64,000 bases of DNA, taken from assembly GCF_033807575.1 (NCBI RefSeq), contig NC_084713.1, positions 9,550,703 to 9,614,702 of the forward strand, given 5' to 3'. The notes under the pieces are model-generated. The model did no database searches. It had not been told where the DNA came from and saw nothing but the letters and a program-made list of their open reading frames with translations. How positions within the stretch are numbered: the stretch's first letter is position 1; each line of letters begins with the position of its first letter. A program made the translations under genes and the position numbers. Of the stretch, positions 47,513 through 59,186 are shown one piece after another. This stretch comes from Cydia pomonella. Lineage: Eukaryota; Arthropoda; Insecta; Lepidoptera; Tortricidae.

Positions 47513-49222
47513 TTTTTTTTTTGTTGAAGTCTGACATTATTATTTATTTAATATTTACACAGAATTATAGTTCAAAACTAATACACTGTGAAATGACAAT
47601 TCCATACTATAAGTATGTACATTGTACAACTATGATTAAATTAAAACACTTTTAAAACACTAGATTCTCCTTTATCCATCATCTCATAAAATCTCAAGCA
47701 TTCCTTACACACATCCGCCCATCACCCCGCAAGCAGGTCACACTCGGGTGTTGGTTGGTTATTGTCAAATTAATCAATATTTTGCGCGAGTATAGTACGT
47801 AACTTACCTTTCATATATGGAGTGTGAGGAAAATCTCTTATGGCAGAACTATTGCAAAGGTGCCCAGCTTTCAGCATTAATTAATCCTAATCTCTCTCAC
47901 GGTGGCGTTAGGATTACATGAACCATAGAGGTATAATAATATAGAGATGAAATGGGGGAGGGGCAACAAATAACCCGACCAAATTACGTAGGTTGTTTGT
48001 GGTATGTTGTCAGGAGTGTTAAAATGTGTTTTTAATTTTGTCGCATTGCGTATGTTCTGTCCCTCACGGGCGCACGCATATAGCACATCTATATAAATAC
48101 TAGGCCTATGACATTTGGCGTCGCCTATGTAATGTTTTTTGATGGATACTTTTCATACATAGAGATTTTTCTCTTTTTATTCCACGATCCATACTTTCAT
48201 ACATTATACACATTTCTTCTTGTTAACTATTCCAGATGTAAACAAGTTCTAGACTCATTTTGTTAACACATGACAATACCAAATATAAAAATGAAATAAA
48301 ATTAAATACTCTAAATGAAAATATGTATACTTTACATAAAATAATTGAAAAAGATTAAAGTTGGCATTTCATGGGTACGAGAAGTTTTTTTGATAATGAA
48401 CTTTTTTTTATTGTTTTTAATACTGCAAAACGGTTGTAATATACTGTGTAATACATACATATATGTGTATATACATATGTATTATGTTTCCCCATAGTTC
48501 CCTGTTGTTTTCACTATGCGTATAATACTATGAGCCTAAAACAGACTAGAGTAAATATTAGATATCTATACTACCTACCTATGGGTAATATTAACAAGCG
48601 ATTAGTAATGTAACATTATATTTACATGACATCACATTCACCGTCTCTAAATATGCTCTTCTATAAATCTACGGCGTGCATCATAACAAATATCCGCAAA
48701 TAACGGTGCGCATGATTCACGGTATCAATGCCTTCATTCATGTTTGCGCAGTGACTGATAAGGCGCGCAGCCGCGGCCACGTTACTATAATCCTACCACT
48801 TCTCTACAAGCGGTTGGTAAAGAAATTACGCAGCAATTTTTTAGTAGAATGTGGCTGAGTTTGGGAACTAAAACTAGTTTTAACTTCATACAGCCAAGCC
48901 TTCTGGTCCGTGGCTTACCATAATAACTACTAACAAGTTAACCTACCGACCGTAGTTACACTGTAGACCTATAGGCGATTTCATTCATACTTTGCTAAGA
49001 TGCGCGGCGTAGTCATCCACGTTGACGCGCATATTTACCAAATCTAACTTTTAATCACAACTTCACAAGACAATAAGAGCATGTGTCTTCGTGGATGCGG
49101 TCTATATTTGTTTTGACATCATGCATCTATGATGACTTCGCATTTTTATGCTATGTTGCAATATATATTTTAAATGAATGAATGAAAGCTATACAAGATA
49201 TTATTTATTTACTTAAAATATA
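47513..49222. other. Intergenic stretch, no gene recognised
   Basis: AT-rich, with an alternating-purine/pyrimidine patch near 48455-48485 (atacatatatgtgtatatac). Confidence 0.4.
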
Positions 49223-49315
49223 TATGTGACTGCGGCCGGCAAAACGCCCCACTTTGTCGCTTGCCATAAAGATGAGATTTGCTTGTATCTTTATACGAAT
49301 AACCTGACAAGACTT
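49223..49315 (-). mobile_element. Palindromic MITE (gaccgaaaccggc family), half copy
   Basis: Matches one arm (ggccggcaaaacgcc, ctttgtcgcttgccataaag) and the centre (gagatttgcttgtatctt, tatacgaataacct) of the element at 43549-43690 in the reverse orientation, then stops. The second arm is missing. Confidence 0.85.
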
Positions 49316-49917
49316 ACATTTCTATATGTCAGCTAGAGCCTAAGTAATTCATATATTTTTTGATCATTTTTTGGGAAATCAAATGAGTATATAACTAAAC
49401 CTATATAATATTTGATTAAAAATGTCACGTTTCGTAAAGATAACTGCAACAATATTTAAAAAAAAAACAACTTCATTATAAAAACTCGACTTGCACAGAA
49501 ACAATAATTACCGATCAGGTAATATTAGAATGATACAACACATCCCACAAAAAAAAAACACAATTTTTCCGCCGACTTTCATTCACAAAGACCCACCGCG
49601 CTCACCATGGTAGCGTCACTCGATAGCGCAAAATATCGCTTGTTAAATTGTCAAAATGCATTTACCGTCACAATAGACGAATATAGTTATCGTATCGTAT
49701 TTCTTTCCGGCCGCAAATTCAACGGTTAGTTTAACACACATTAACTAATTCACCTGTTTTATTACTAATTCACTTGCAGTTTTGTAATATTATATATTTA
49801 ATTTGGTTGTTATCCATTTGAATGACCTGTTTTTAAATTTTCATGTTAAGATAAATTTATCATCAATGGTCATCTTTCTAAAACGTTTCTGATTATTGTA
49901 CCGTAATCTAACAGTCA

Positions 49918-49990
49918 GCAAACGGCAGCCTAACAACACTTAATTGTCGAATCCTGTAACATTAACACGAACCTTGATTATGTAGCATTA
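49918..49990 (+). repeat. Diverged direct repeat, copy 1
   Basis: gcaaacggcagcctaa ... gtaacattaacacgaacctt, gattatgtagcatta. The same order of blocks recurs at 50256-50330. Confidence 0.65.
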
Positions 49991-50255
49991 GAGATTCACT
50001 AATGGATCCTACTATTATTTTAACAATTATCACTCTTCACACACAAAGTGGGATTCTTGTTTTAAATATTGTACTTTTTTTTTTTTTTGGCTGGTGATAT
50101 GAATAAAGGTTTGTATTTGGTGAAAAAAGATGCAAATCCGATTCCGATAGATTTTAAACCACATTTCTATTCATATTGAAACAACTCGACGCCTACTGAG
50201 TCGAAGTGTTAAGCGGCCTGCATTTGTTTGCCAAAAAAAATCCCTAATCAAAACA

Positions 50256-50330
50256 GCGAACGGCAGCCTAAGAAAACAAAAGCGGTTGAAACCCGTGACA
50301 TTCACACGAGCACCGATTATGTAGCAATTA
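50256..50330 (+). repeat. Diverged direct repeat, copy 2
   Basis: gcgaacggcagcctaa ... gtgacattcacacgagcacc, gattatgtagcaatta. It lies about 340 bases from copy 1 and is part of an old local duplication or two TE relics. Confidence 0.65.
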
Positions 50331-50568
50331 ACGCGGACAGAACAAACTCGGGACATGGGAACGTTCTGACGGCAGGAATGTCCAGGCTTTGTGTCACATG
50401 GTGACATGTGGATACCGCGATGAAAAAAGGTAGATTAGTAAAAGGGAGCTATTGTGTTTTGTTTACTTTCTCAACTGATAGTTTAGAAAATTGTACCGTA
50501 ACTTCGAAGTGTTTTTCGGCTGATTAGGCTATACCTCCTCGTATGTTAATCTAGAAACTACTATAGAT

Positions 50569-50627
50569 CATGTCATTCACTTTTAGACTAGACGTAACAA
50601 ATCTGCGCGTCATCGTAGATGACATGA
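50569..50627. mobile_element. Small palindromic MITE, short copy
   Basis: catgtcattcac ... acaaatctgcgcgtcatcgt, agatgacatga. The right arm matches the element at 15521-15610; the left arm is shortened. Confidence 0.55.
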
Positions 50628-51885
50628 ATTAAAACTATATATAAATTATAATTTGAAGTCATCTATTTGAGTTTATAATTTATATATATAAGTGTGATTA
50701 CTTACAAACACGAATCAAAATTGTTCCCTAGATGTGTAGAAATCTAGTTCTTTACCTAATGGGGCCGATAGATTCATTCATATAGTGGAAGTAGTTAACA
50801 CAGGAAGTGGCAGTAGGATAGTATATTTAACCAGTGAAATATTATAAACAAATGAACATTCTTTTAAAATTTAAGCTTATTGTAAGTTACCTTCTTAAAG
50901 TACGCACACGAGCTCTACGGAATTGTAGAGGAGTCTCTCTTTCGCAGGACACACCATCCTGCTTCCTCAGATGCACAGAGCTTGTGCTTGTGCTACAAAA
51001 ATATAAGACTGTAATGCAATTATTTACCTATAAATGTTTCCCAATAAATATTGTAATTATTTACCTATTTATTTTTAAACTCAAGGCTGCAAAGTTTATT
51101 CCTGATAATTATTTACAACATAATATTGTAGAGAAACAATTATTTGAAAAATCATAAAATATTAGTTTATTACACGAGTCACCAAATCAAATAACTGTTG
51201 CAGTTCGTGCACAATTTGGTTATGAAAAAAAAGTTCTTGATTACCCAAATAAAATAGAATCGACCCATTATTTCACACCCCAAATCAAATACTCCAGGCT
51301 CAACATCCGTGTAACTACACAAATAAACTTTGAAAAATCGATCGCCGCAAAACAGGAATTCTTTAAAATCGTCGTGTAGGTCAAATAAAAGAATTCGGGT
51401 CCTTTAACAATAACATAATTCCAATGCGCCGGCGCCGACCAGGCGACCGCTTAGCACACGACGTGTTATACCAAAAAGACGAAAAATAATACCTCTATTC
51501 CCAAAATCAGCCCCGGCTACTTGATTTTGGACTTTCATGAATGTGATATAAGGTCTAAAACGCCCGCATTTGTTTCTAAGAACTTTGTACTCGGTTGTGC
51601 CTTAAGCTGTTTTAAGAGTTGAGTGTCACGCGGAGAAATATTATAAAGCAGATATCTATGAATGTGTGAAATCGGGATGACACTGGGAGAACAAACAAAT
51701 CGATGTTCGAGCCGTTGCGCTTGAGTTAAGTAAAAAAAAGTTCGAGTATTTTGTATTCATGAAAAGGTGTTTTGTATAGATAATGCGTTTGATAGCTTTA
51801 ATTGTGTACCTATAAATACTGAATAGATAACGTGGCATTAATATAAGTTTATATTCATATTTACGCTCTTTTATAGACGCTCAAA
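50628..51885. other. Intergenic stretch, no gene recognised
   Basis: A 107-codon frame at 50834-51157 has AT-rich, low-information composition and no splice context. Nothing else is visible. Confidence 0.35.
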
Positions 51886-51955
51886 AGGAGTTTGGAGTCT
51901 GCTTTTGGCAACCTAATGTGGCGCAGGCACTAGTTTTTTCCAAAAGTAAGTGACA
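51886..51955 (-). mobile_element. SINE relic
   Basis: ggagtctgcttttggcaacc, then ggcgcaggcactagtttttt and aagtgacatct, resemble the tail half of the SINE (gggtccgcttggcaacta, ggcgtaggcactagttttta, gcgactgccatct) with many substitutions. Confidence 0.5.
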
Positions 51956-52280
51956 TCTATAAATTAAAATCTGCTATGCTACGCTTAGGGATACCTATAT
52001 TTTATCGATTTTGAGTAAAACTGATGTATCTAATTTTGGAAATTTTTCGTATATAGGTAGATGTGTCATAAAACTGATGTTTCTGAGTTTTGCGTGATGA
52101 CTGATGTGCCGTATTTGCAAGTTGTTGAGAACTATAGCTTATACCACCCAGACCATACAGACACATCGATCAAAACCTTCTTCACCAAGACCAGCTCCAT
52201 ACTTCCAACGCTATAGAGAAAAGAAGACACTAACTACATGCCAATAGGAATTAATTATCGTTTATCAAATTCAGTAAAGA

Positions 52281-52730
52281 AAAAGCGGCCAATTGCGAGT
52301 CGGACTCGCCCATGAAGGGTTCCGTACCATTTGTGACGTATTAAAAAAAACTACTTACTAGATCTCGTTCAAACTAATTTTCGGTGGAAGTTTGCATGGT
52401 AATGTATATCATATATTTTTTTTAGATTTTTCATTCTGTTATTTTAGAAGTTACAGATGGGGGGGGGGGGGGGACACACATTTTTCCACTTTGGAAGTGT
52501 CTCTCGCGCAAACTAGTCAGTTAAGAAAAAAATGATATTAGAAACCTAAATATCATTTTTGAAGACCTATCCATATAGATGTAGATACCCCACACGTATG
52601 GGTTTGATGAAAAAAGATTTTTTGAGTTTCCGTTCTAAGTATGGGGAAACCCCAAAATTTATTGTTTTTTTTTTACAATTTAACCGCATGGATGCTACAT
52701 ATACATTACATATCTTTAATCAATGAGGTC
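52281..52730 (+). mobile_element. ggttccgta-type interspersed repeat
   Basis: Starts aaagcggccaattgcgagtc, ggactcgcccatgaagggtt, ccgtacc, then a run of 15 G at 52459-52473 followed by acacacatttttccac, an ataccccacacgtatggg block and a T-run. It is a distinct but related family to the 1301/9131/14764 copies (same G-run/acacatttt arrangement). The 3' boundary is uncertain. Confidence 0.75.
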
Positions 52731-54761
52731 ATTTCCGGCAATACTACTTAAATTTTATTATACCTATTCTTGTTCAAAATCGCTTTAACTACAGCACATA
52801 AACGCGGGTGCTTCCAAAATGTCAAAGCAACACTTAAACCAATTTATCATAAAATATTGAATTCCATTTCATTAATAAATTCGTTAACGAACAAAGGCCA
52901 CCGTAACGCTAACGCCAAAACCACACCGACGAACCGTCCCAAATTAATCGGACATAATTAATATCGCGACTAAAACTACTCTTTCAACTCTAAAGAACAC
53001 TTATTCATAAGAATACTGCGGCACTTACTCCCTTCTTGCAGGACACTACAACTCCACCCAGCTCCTGACCGATCTTGTGTGTTAGCTTATTTGTTATAAC
53101 CGCAACCAATTTAAACTCCACCTGTCTGATCTGCAATTTTAATGTTTGAATAATACAGTCCATTTTCGAATGGCAAGCGCATGGGTATCGGTGGTTGTAT
53201 TGCCTTGTTGTGTATCTAAGGGTTTTTTTGACATTCCTAACAAAACGCCTGTTGTAAAGAGCATCCGACTATACCACCCATTCATAAGGACAGTGGTGAC
53301 CTATTGAGATATTTTTGATTAGTGTGGATAAGCTTTCTTTTGGATATAATAGGCGTGAAAAGGTCTTAAAATACTGAACCATTCGTTGATAATCAAATTA
53401 CTAGTAAATAATACAATTATATGCGTTACTATTTGCACATTATGTGTGTATTTTGTTATTTAGTGGAGGAAATCATACTTGGACTACTGGAAGATCGAGG
53501 AAAAGAGAAGCATAGGTAATTCCGGGGTAGATGACCATAAGGGCGAGATGGTCCATCGAAATATTTCATAGTTCTGATGGCTAGATGACGCTAGTTCTTA
53601 TCTAGTACGGTTTGCGTCATGCTTAGGAGCAAGGATGTGAGTGATGTGACCAAAGTTTTGTGAAAAAAAAAACTGTAGAAATACGTGAAATCCTTGAAGA
53701 TTGTTTTGACTACTGAATATATTTTTTAGAGAGTTCTTATTTTACAGGGTGGTGATACTAATAGTGTCTTACTTATTCATATGGTGTTATTTGCTTTCAG
53801 TGCAAATTATACGGTTGTAGTTTTGTTCTAACGTAAATAAGAATTAAGCTCGAGTCTCATTTTGCTTTGATTTTAGGCGTGGTCTTCTCTCTTGGATGAA
53901 AAGGAGAAATGGCCAGGTCAAGTCGGGGTATTTTGGCCATATTGCCGTGAGGGTACACAGTGATGAAGATGTATCTATCATGGATTGGATATTCCAAAGA
54001 TTATCAAATAGCAGTGACTATGTCCCCCTATGCATGATAACGAATAAAAAAGGAAAAAATAGTTAACTGATGAACATAACTATTGCGGGTGTAGGAAAAA
54101 AATATCACGTCAGAAGCCACTTCACCTCCATAAATGCTTTGAGTGCGCTGTTTAATAAAGAGTATTAGGCTTGTTCGTATTAGGTGGCGGGGTTTTTAGA
54201 ATTAAAGGGCCTTGGGAAACAAAATGAAAACTTAACATGGGACTTAATCATGAATCTATATTAAGTCGTATCCATAGATTTCCAACCTGTCTCTAGCCCA
54301 CACGCGCAGACCTCTTGTAACGACTCGGCTCTCTCGGCTTTGTTGCTCGTCCTTGGTACCAAATTTACGATCGCACCTAGACATAATCAGCGTCAGACCC
54401 ACTGTTAACACCTTAGGGACTGAATGAAGATGTCACTGAAATCTTGACAACACGAATGTTTTGTTTTAATAAGCAATATGTAAGGCATTAATCTCTCTTT
54501 ATTTTTGTTACAAGCTTTCGTCGCCTTCATTTTTAAAAACAATCATAAATTTGCAAACTTGCTTGTACAAAGCTGCCTGAAAGGGATCTAGCGATTTTAA
54601 TTGTATTAATAAAACGTTTACGAAGTGGTACAGAGGGTGCCAAAAAGAAGAATCAGAATTATTCATCCACGTCATAAAAATGTTTTTTTTCTTCGTAAAG
54701 TAAGTAAACTATTAATGGGGTACTAGTGCAATAAATTAAAATTCTAGTAAGACTCATGAAG
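52731..54761. other. Intergenic stretch, no gene recognised
   Basis: No exon or repeat family recognised. Confidence 0.4.
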
Positions 54762-54767
54762 TTTATT
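54762..54767 (-). terminator. Candidate poly(A) signal for the SdhB-like gene
   Basis: AATAAA on the minus strand (tttatt on +), about 190 bases downstream of the stop at 54958. Confidence 0.45.
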
Positions 54768-54957
54768 TTTATAAACTAAATAAATTTATAATTATGTAAT
54801 TATACTTATATACATCCAAAAAACAGGTATGGACCTACCTACATTTTGTAATGTTGGTGGATCTTTTAGTATCATAGTATAAATTACATTTTTTACAACT
54901 ACAAAAGCATTTGAATATAAGCAAGCGCTTAACTAAAAAATATACATAGATTCACTT

Positions 54958-55887
54958 TCATTTACACCCAGATCCGCCAGCAGACGGACCACAAGAAGAC
55001 GCCGATTTTATACCGACATTGGCAAATGCCAAAGGATCTAATTCAGGTTCCGGTTTTTTCTCCACCTTCGATATTAACCGCTTCAAACGTGAAATCTGCC
55101 GAGCTGGATGCAAACCTTTCGGACAAACCAACATGCAGACCATTATCGTGTGACACCTGAATGCTTTAAAGTCATCTCTGACGTCCCACAGCCTCCGATC
55201 GGTATCTGCGTCCCTCGAGTCTATCACCCATCGGTAAGTATGCAACAGAGAAGCAGGCCCTAGAAACCTGCGGCCGTTCCACCAGTAGCTGGGGCACGAT
55301 GTCGAGCAGCAAGCACATAGAATGCATTCGTACAAACCAACTAATTTACTATTGTCCTTGATACTTTGTGCATACTGCGTTCTGCCCATGGGCAGGGGGT
55401 CTGGACGCACAAGATAGGGCCTGACACTATTGTATTGTCGAAAAAAGTGTGTCATATCGACCACCAAGTCTTTCTGGACGTACATGTGTGGTAGCGGCAT
55501 AATAGTTATCACTTTGTCTTTTGGTATCGGCGTTATACACGCCAGGCAGTTTGCACCCTGGAGGTTGACGCCGCAAGAGCCGCAAATGCCTTCACGACAT
55601 GATCTTCTGAAAGTAACCGTCGGATCCATTTCCTTTATTTTGATGAGGGCATCGAGAACCATACCACCAATTTTTGAGATATCGAATTCGAATGATTGTA
55701 CCTTAGGTTTTTGGCCTGAGGCTATCCCAGCAAAACGGTACACTTTGAAAATGCGACGATCCTGGGGTCGGTTTGCAGGATCAACAGCTTGTTTTTGCGC
55801 AGGTTTAGCCCCTTTACTATAATGACATATTTGCAACCAAACAGTCACAATCGAACTTCGCCAACGATGTAAGAATTTTGCTGCCAT
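54958..55887 (-). CDS. Succinate dehydrogenase iron-sulfur subunit paralogue (SdhB-like), intronless
   Basis: 309 codons, single exon. It is homologous throughout to mitochondrial complex II subunit B, which passes electrons from SdhA FAD through three Fe-S clusters to ubiquinone on the inner membrane. A basic N-terminus (MAAKFLHRWRSS) fits a mitochondrial presequence. The [2Fe-2S] ligands are C97, C102, C105, C117 (SCREGICGSC). The [4Fe-4S] ligands are C188, C191, C194, C255. The [3Fe-4S] ligands are C198, C245, C251 (YECILCACCSTSCPS; FRCHTIM; CPKG). All are intact with family spacing. Departures include VCMLVCPKGLHP where SdhB usually reads NCTRTCPKGLNP, and a Ser/Gly/Cys-rich tail after about 276. 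Absence of introns and this divergence suggest a retrogene, perhaps germline-biased as SdhB duplicates are in flies. The identity is secure; the paralogue status is inference. Confidence 0.93.
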   Translation of the reverse strand: MAAKFLHRWRSSIVTVWLQICHYSKGAKPAQKQAVDPANRPQDRRIFKVYRFAGIASGQKPKVQSFEFDISKIGGMVLDALIKIKEMDPTVTFRRSCREGICGSCGVNLQGANCLACITPIPKDKVITIMPLPHMYVQKDLVVDMTHFFRQYNSVRPYLVRPDPLPMGRTQYAQSIKDNSKLVGLYECILCACCSTSCPSYWWNGRRFLGPASLLHTYRWVIDSRDADTDRRLWDVRDDFKAFRCHTIMVCMLVCPKGLHPARQISRLKRLISKVEKKPEPELDPLAFANVGIKSASSCGPSAGGSGCK

Positions 55888-57700
55888 TTAATAATGAAAT
55901 AAATAAAATAATTTTAATAAAATCCATAAAATGCTTATATTTCAAGATGACATTAGAAATGTCACATTGATTTAAAATTTTGAAATGAACAAAGTCAAAA
56001 TAAATCTAGGCTGAATAAACTTTTTACATGCTGCAATAAAACAAAAGCTAAAACCACAATGATTTTTTTTTTACCTTTTTCCGATTTCATTCACACGTTA
56101 GTTTTGTAGACATAGCCGGGGTGTAAGTTTCACTTTTGCCACAAAAACCCGTCGCCTGCAAAGCGTGTAATTAATAAATAGGCGGGCCGGTCACAAACGA
56201 CACCTAACGCCTCCTGACACACAATAAATCCGGCGCAACAAAAGTCGTTTATGATTTTTAAAAGATTCCTAAACGAAAAAAATAACAATTTATGAGCACT
56301 TCACCCCCGCTGTAACCATTCAAAGCCCAATAATTGTATATTCTTTTACAGTAGTGTGCCGTTTATTTTGTACGGCCGATGAAGGTAGAAAAAAAAGCAT
56401 TCAACTAAAATCAGAGGCGCCTTTAATCACCTCTATTGAGATCTATCGCGGGATCAAAGCAATGCGCTGCCATGACGAACTCGCCTCTCACAATATTGAC
56501 ATATGATTCATTTTGGAGTGTGATTCGTCACGCCCGCTCCGCGTTTTTGTGGCAGAGCGGATGCTCGTGTCAAACGCTTTAGTATTTTGAGTTTGTTTTG
56601 AAAATTCTTTTATCTGATGTATTATTTGCCGTTCTTTTTGTTAAATTCGCAGGGATGTTCATCTGCTTCGGGGGCGATTTGTTGACTCGTCTTCTGAAAC
56701 TGGCTTCTTACAATAATTTAGATGTCAAATAGTTGGTTTTTGTTAGGGTGACGTGGCGAAGGTTTCAGGGATATTTATGGCGTGGCAGAACTCACAATGC
56801 TGACACCGGCTGTGACGGCAGCTCGTTGGTGGCATCTCGGTTATTATTATATTTTTTGTGCAAGAAACACTTCGAGTATGACGGTATGGTGCGGAGCACC
56901 TCACCGGATGTCGGTGACTGATGAAACTGAAAAGTTGTCCTAATGTAGGTATCCATCCTATGTGCGGCATAGAAAAGACTTCAACGAGTGTGTTCGACCC
57001 TCATGAAAGTTTAACGTCGTATGAATACGGCGGCAAATTTAATTTAGTCAATGTCAATATTACTTTTTGCAGGCTTATAATCAACAAGCAATTCCATATG
57101 CCATGTTTGGTATCGCGATGATTCGCATCTCATTTTTACTTCATCGAGATCAGCGGTGTATATTCTCAAGAAATTGTATTGTTAATTTAGGTTCTTTACT
57201 AGTTGAAGAAAGCAAAGATTGCTTCATAAATTTCGAATTTAGTTTTTCAAGCATTCGCGAATAAATGAAGACTTTGGGGATCTATATCCACACTTTTGAT
57301 TTTATCTCCCAAAATAATGAACGAATCAGTAATACGGGTCACCGAAATCCGCAAGATGTACAACGCCTGGTGTACAAGAACAAATCGCAAACGCAGCTGC
57401 GTAGACAGGTGTGTGCGCACGCCCTTAGATCTTCCGCGATCATTGTGCGTCTGAGCTGACCACGCGTGTGCGGCGATCACATGTCATTTTATTATTGTAT
57501 TGATGAAAAAAATTATGTGATCCTTTTTGAGCTAGGGCGGCTCAAAGAAAGTAAATTCAAGTCCTATTGAATTCTGATATTCAATCTGATTACCGGTGCC
57601 ATAGGGCATTTGCCACGTTTTAGTTTATGTTATAACAATGTCAATGATGCATCAATAAGCCAATTCGAACGTACACTAACATTAAAATGATAAGGAGTGG
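55888..57700. other. Region upstream of the SdhB-like gene, no further gene recognised
   Basis: AT-rich directly upstream of the SdhB-like start, with no TATA box that I can place. Slightly GC-richer patches at 56440-56560 and 56740-57000 have only short frames on both strands. Confidence 0.4.
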
Positions 57701-57701
57701 A

Positions 57702-57886
57702 GCGGCTAAGGAGTGGAATTCACTTCCTGCAAATCTATTCCCAGTCCACTATAATTTGGATATTTTTAAATCGAGAGTGAATAGACATCTTTTAGGTAAG
57801 CATGTTCCATCCTAGACTGCATCGGCACTTTCCATCAGGTGAGATTATGGTAAAATGCTTACCTTTTCGTAATAAAAAAAAAAAAA
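57702..57886 (+). pseudogene. Non-LTR retrotransposon 3' end with poly(A)
   Basis: An open segment AAKEWNSLPANLFPVHYNLD then IFKSRVNRHLLGKHVPS ends in TAG at 57813-57815. This is the conserved WNSLP...FKxxVNRHL C-terminus seen in many insect LINE ORF2 proteins. It is followed by a short 3' UTR (catcaggtgagattatggta) and a run of 13 A at 57874-57886. It is severely 5' truncated, as is usual for LINE insertions. Confidence 0.8.
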
Positions 57887-58149
57887 GATATTTGAATCAT
57901 CGTGCGTCTCGCCCGCACCAATACATATATGGACAAGAACGCGCGAAATGCACGATAACTGAATGACATCAGTTATATGTCATTCTGATATCAGTGTACG
58001 TCTGAAATGGCCTGCTATTCATATGCGGTCATAGATATAGTATGCGATGCTCTGTGGCAAGCTCCTGTCACATTAAAGGCCTGTGCACACCGGATGCGTG
58101 TGCGTAGACTTGCACGTGCGCGTTGGTATATCCTCGGCTTTTCTCCGTA

Positions 58150-58402
58150 ATTTTTCGCTTTAACCCAATGGTGTGTGGTATCGTTGGACAGGTCTTTCGA
58201 AACGAATAAGGGTCTCCAATAACCATTTTTGATAAAGTTAATATTTTCGGAAATAATCGCCCCAAAAGAAAAAAACATGGGCCTCCACCCTCCAACTTTT
58301 GAACCATGGGTCCATAAATTAAAAAATCGTGAATCAAAAGCTTAATCAATACTTTCCATGAAAACTATATTCAACATTATCGGTCCAACCGTATTTGCGT
58401 TA
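58150..58402 (-). mobile_element. Interspersed (GACA)-type repeat, partial decayed copy
   Basis: Matches the middle of the 9131/14764 elements on the minus strand: gtggtatcgttggacaggtc, tttttgataaagttaatatt, cggaaataatcgcccc, cctccaacttttgaaccatg. Both ends are missing. Confidence 0.8.
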
Positions 58403-58687
58403 TTTATTTATTCATTTATAGGAGGACCAACAGCTATAAAAACATTATGCAGATTTAGGTACAAGCCAATTACAGGTACTCACAGATAGAAATGGAATAA
58501 CAATATAACTAACTTTGCGCGCAAGTTCACACGATGCTATCACGACTTATACAGTTTAAAAAATACAAAAAAAAAATTATACAACTCAAAGCTTACCTAA
58601 GTTATAGATCTGCTGACAATACTAACAGTTAAAATAAAGGTTACGTAAATCCTTAAGCACTCTGACAGACCGCATATCTGTTACTTT

Positions 58688-58736
58688 TACAATAAATAAA
58701 AATTCAAATATATATATTTGAATTTATTTATTGTAA
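58688..58736. repeat. AT-rich hairpin
   Basis: ttacaataaataaa-aattcaaatata faces tatatttgaatttatttatt-gtaa. The stem is nearly perfect with a two-base bulge. Confidence 0.8.
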
Positions 58737-59186
58737 TAAATATTCTCTTACACACAAGCTAAACGAATGTACCTACAATACCTAACAGTTTAAAAATAAA
58801 CCAACATATTGTCCACGAGTAAATAATATACATAAATACCAACTACATAAATAAAATACTAGAAACATATCTATTAAGTAAATCAAAAAACATATTGTGT
58901 GTTGCATGTTGGATCTATTGAGATGAAAAAATTCTCTTTAGATCCATTTTGATAATAGTATAATTTAATGAATCTAATGATATAAAGAATTTTCCCTATA
59001 GATCCAGTTTTAACTGTCAACATAAATATTTGGATCTAACAAGAAAAACATTTCTCACTAGATCCATTTTGGATCTATGGACTGGATCTATCGAGAATGA
59101 AGCTAATATACAGATCCTTACAAGAGACAACACACCGCGTGCGTGACGTGTGCGTATACGGCTCAAACCGGTGTGCTCTGGCCTTA

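Larger units (their letters stand above)
58075..59186. mobile_element. Composite TIR element with several inserts
   Basis: The left end aaaggcctgtgcacaccgg with gcgtgtgcgtag is mirrored imperfectly at the right by cgtgtgcgtatacg and ccggtgtgctctggcctta. Inside lie a decayed (GACA)-type repeat (58150-58402), a near-perfect AT-rich hairpin (58688-58736) and a cluster of agatccattttg-like motifs (58910-59094). Confidence 0.65.

Noticed and set aside
55430..55822. 130-codon plus-strand frame
   Set aside because: It lies wholly antisense to the SdhB-like coding sequence and is a shadow of it.
57265..57459. Overlapping short frames on both strands at 56.7-57.5 kb
   Set aside because: None has splice support or recognisable sequence; the pattern fits moderately GC-rich non-coding DNA.
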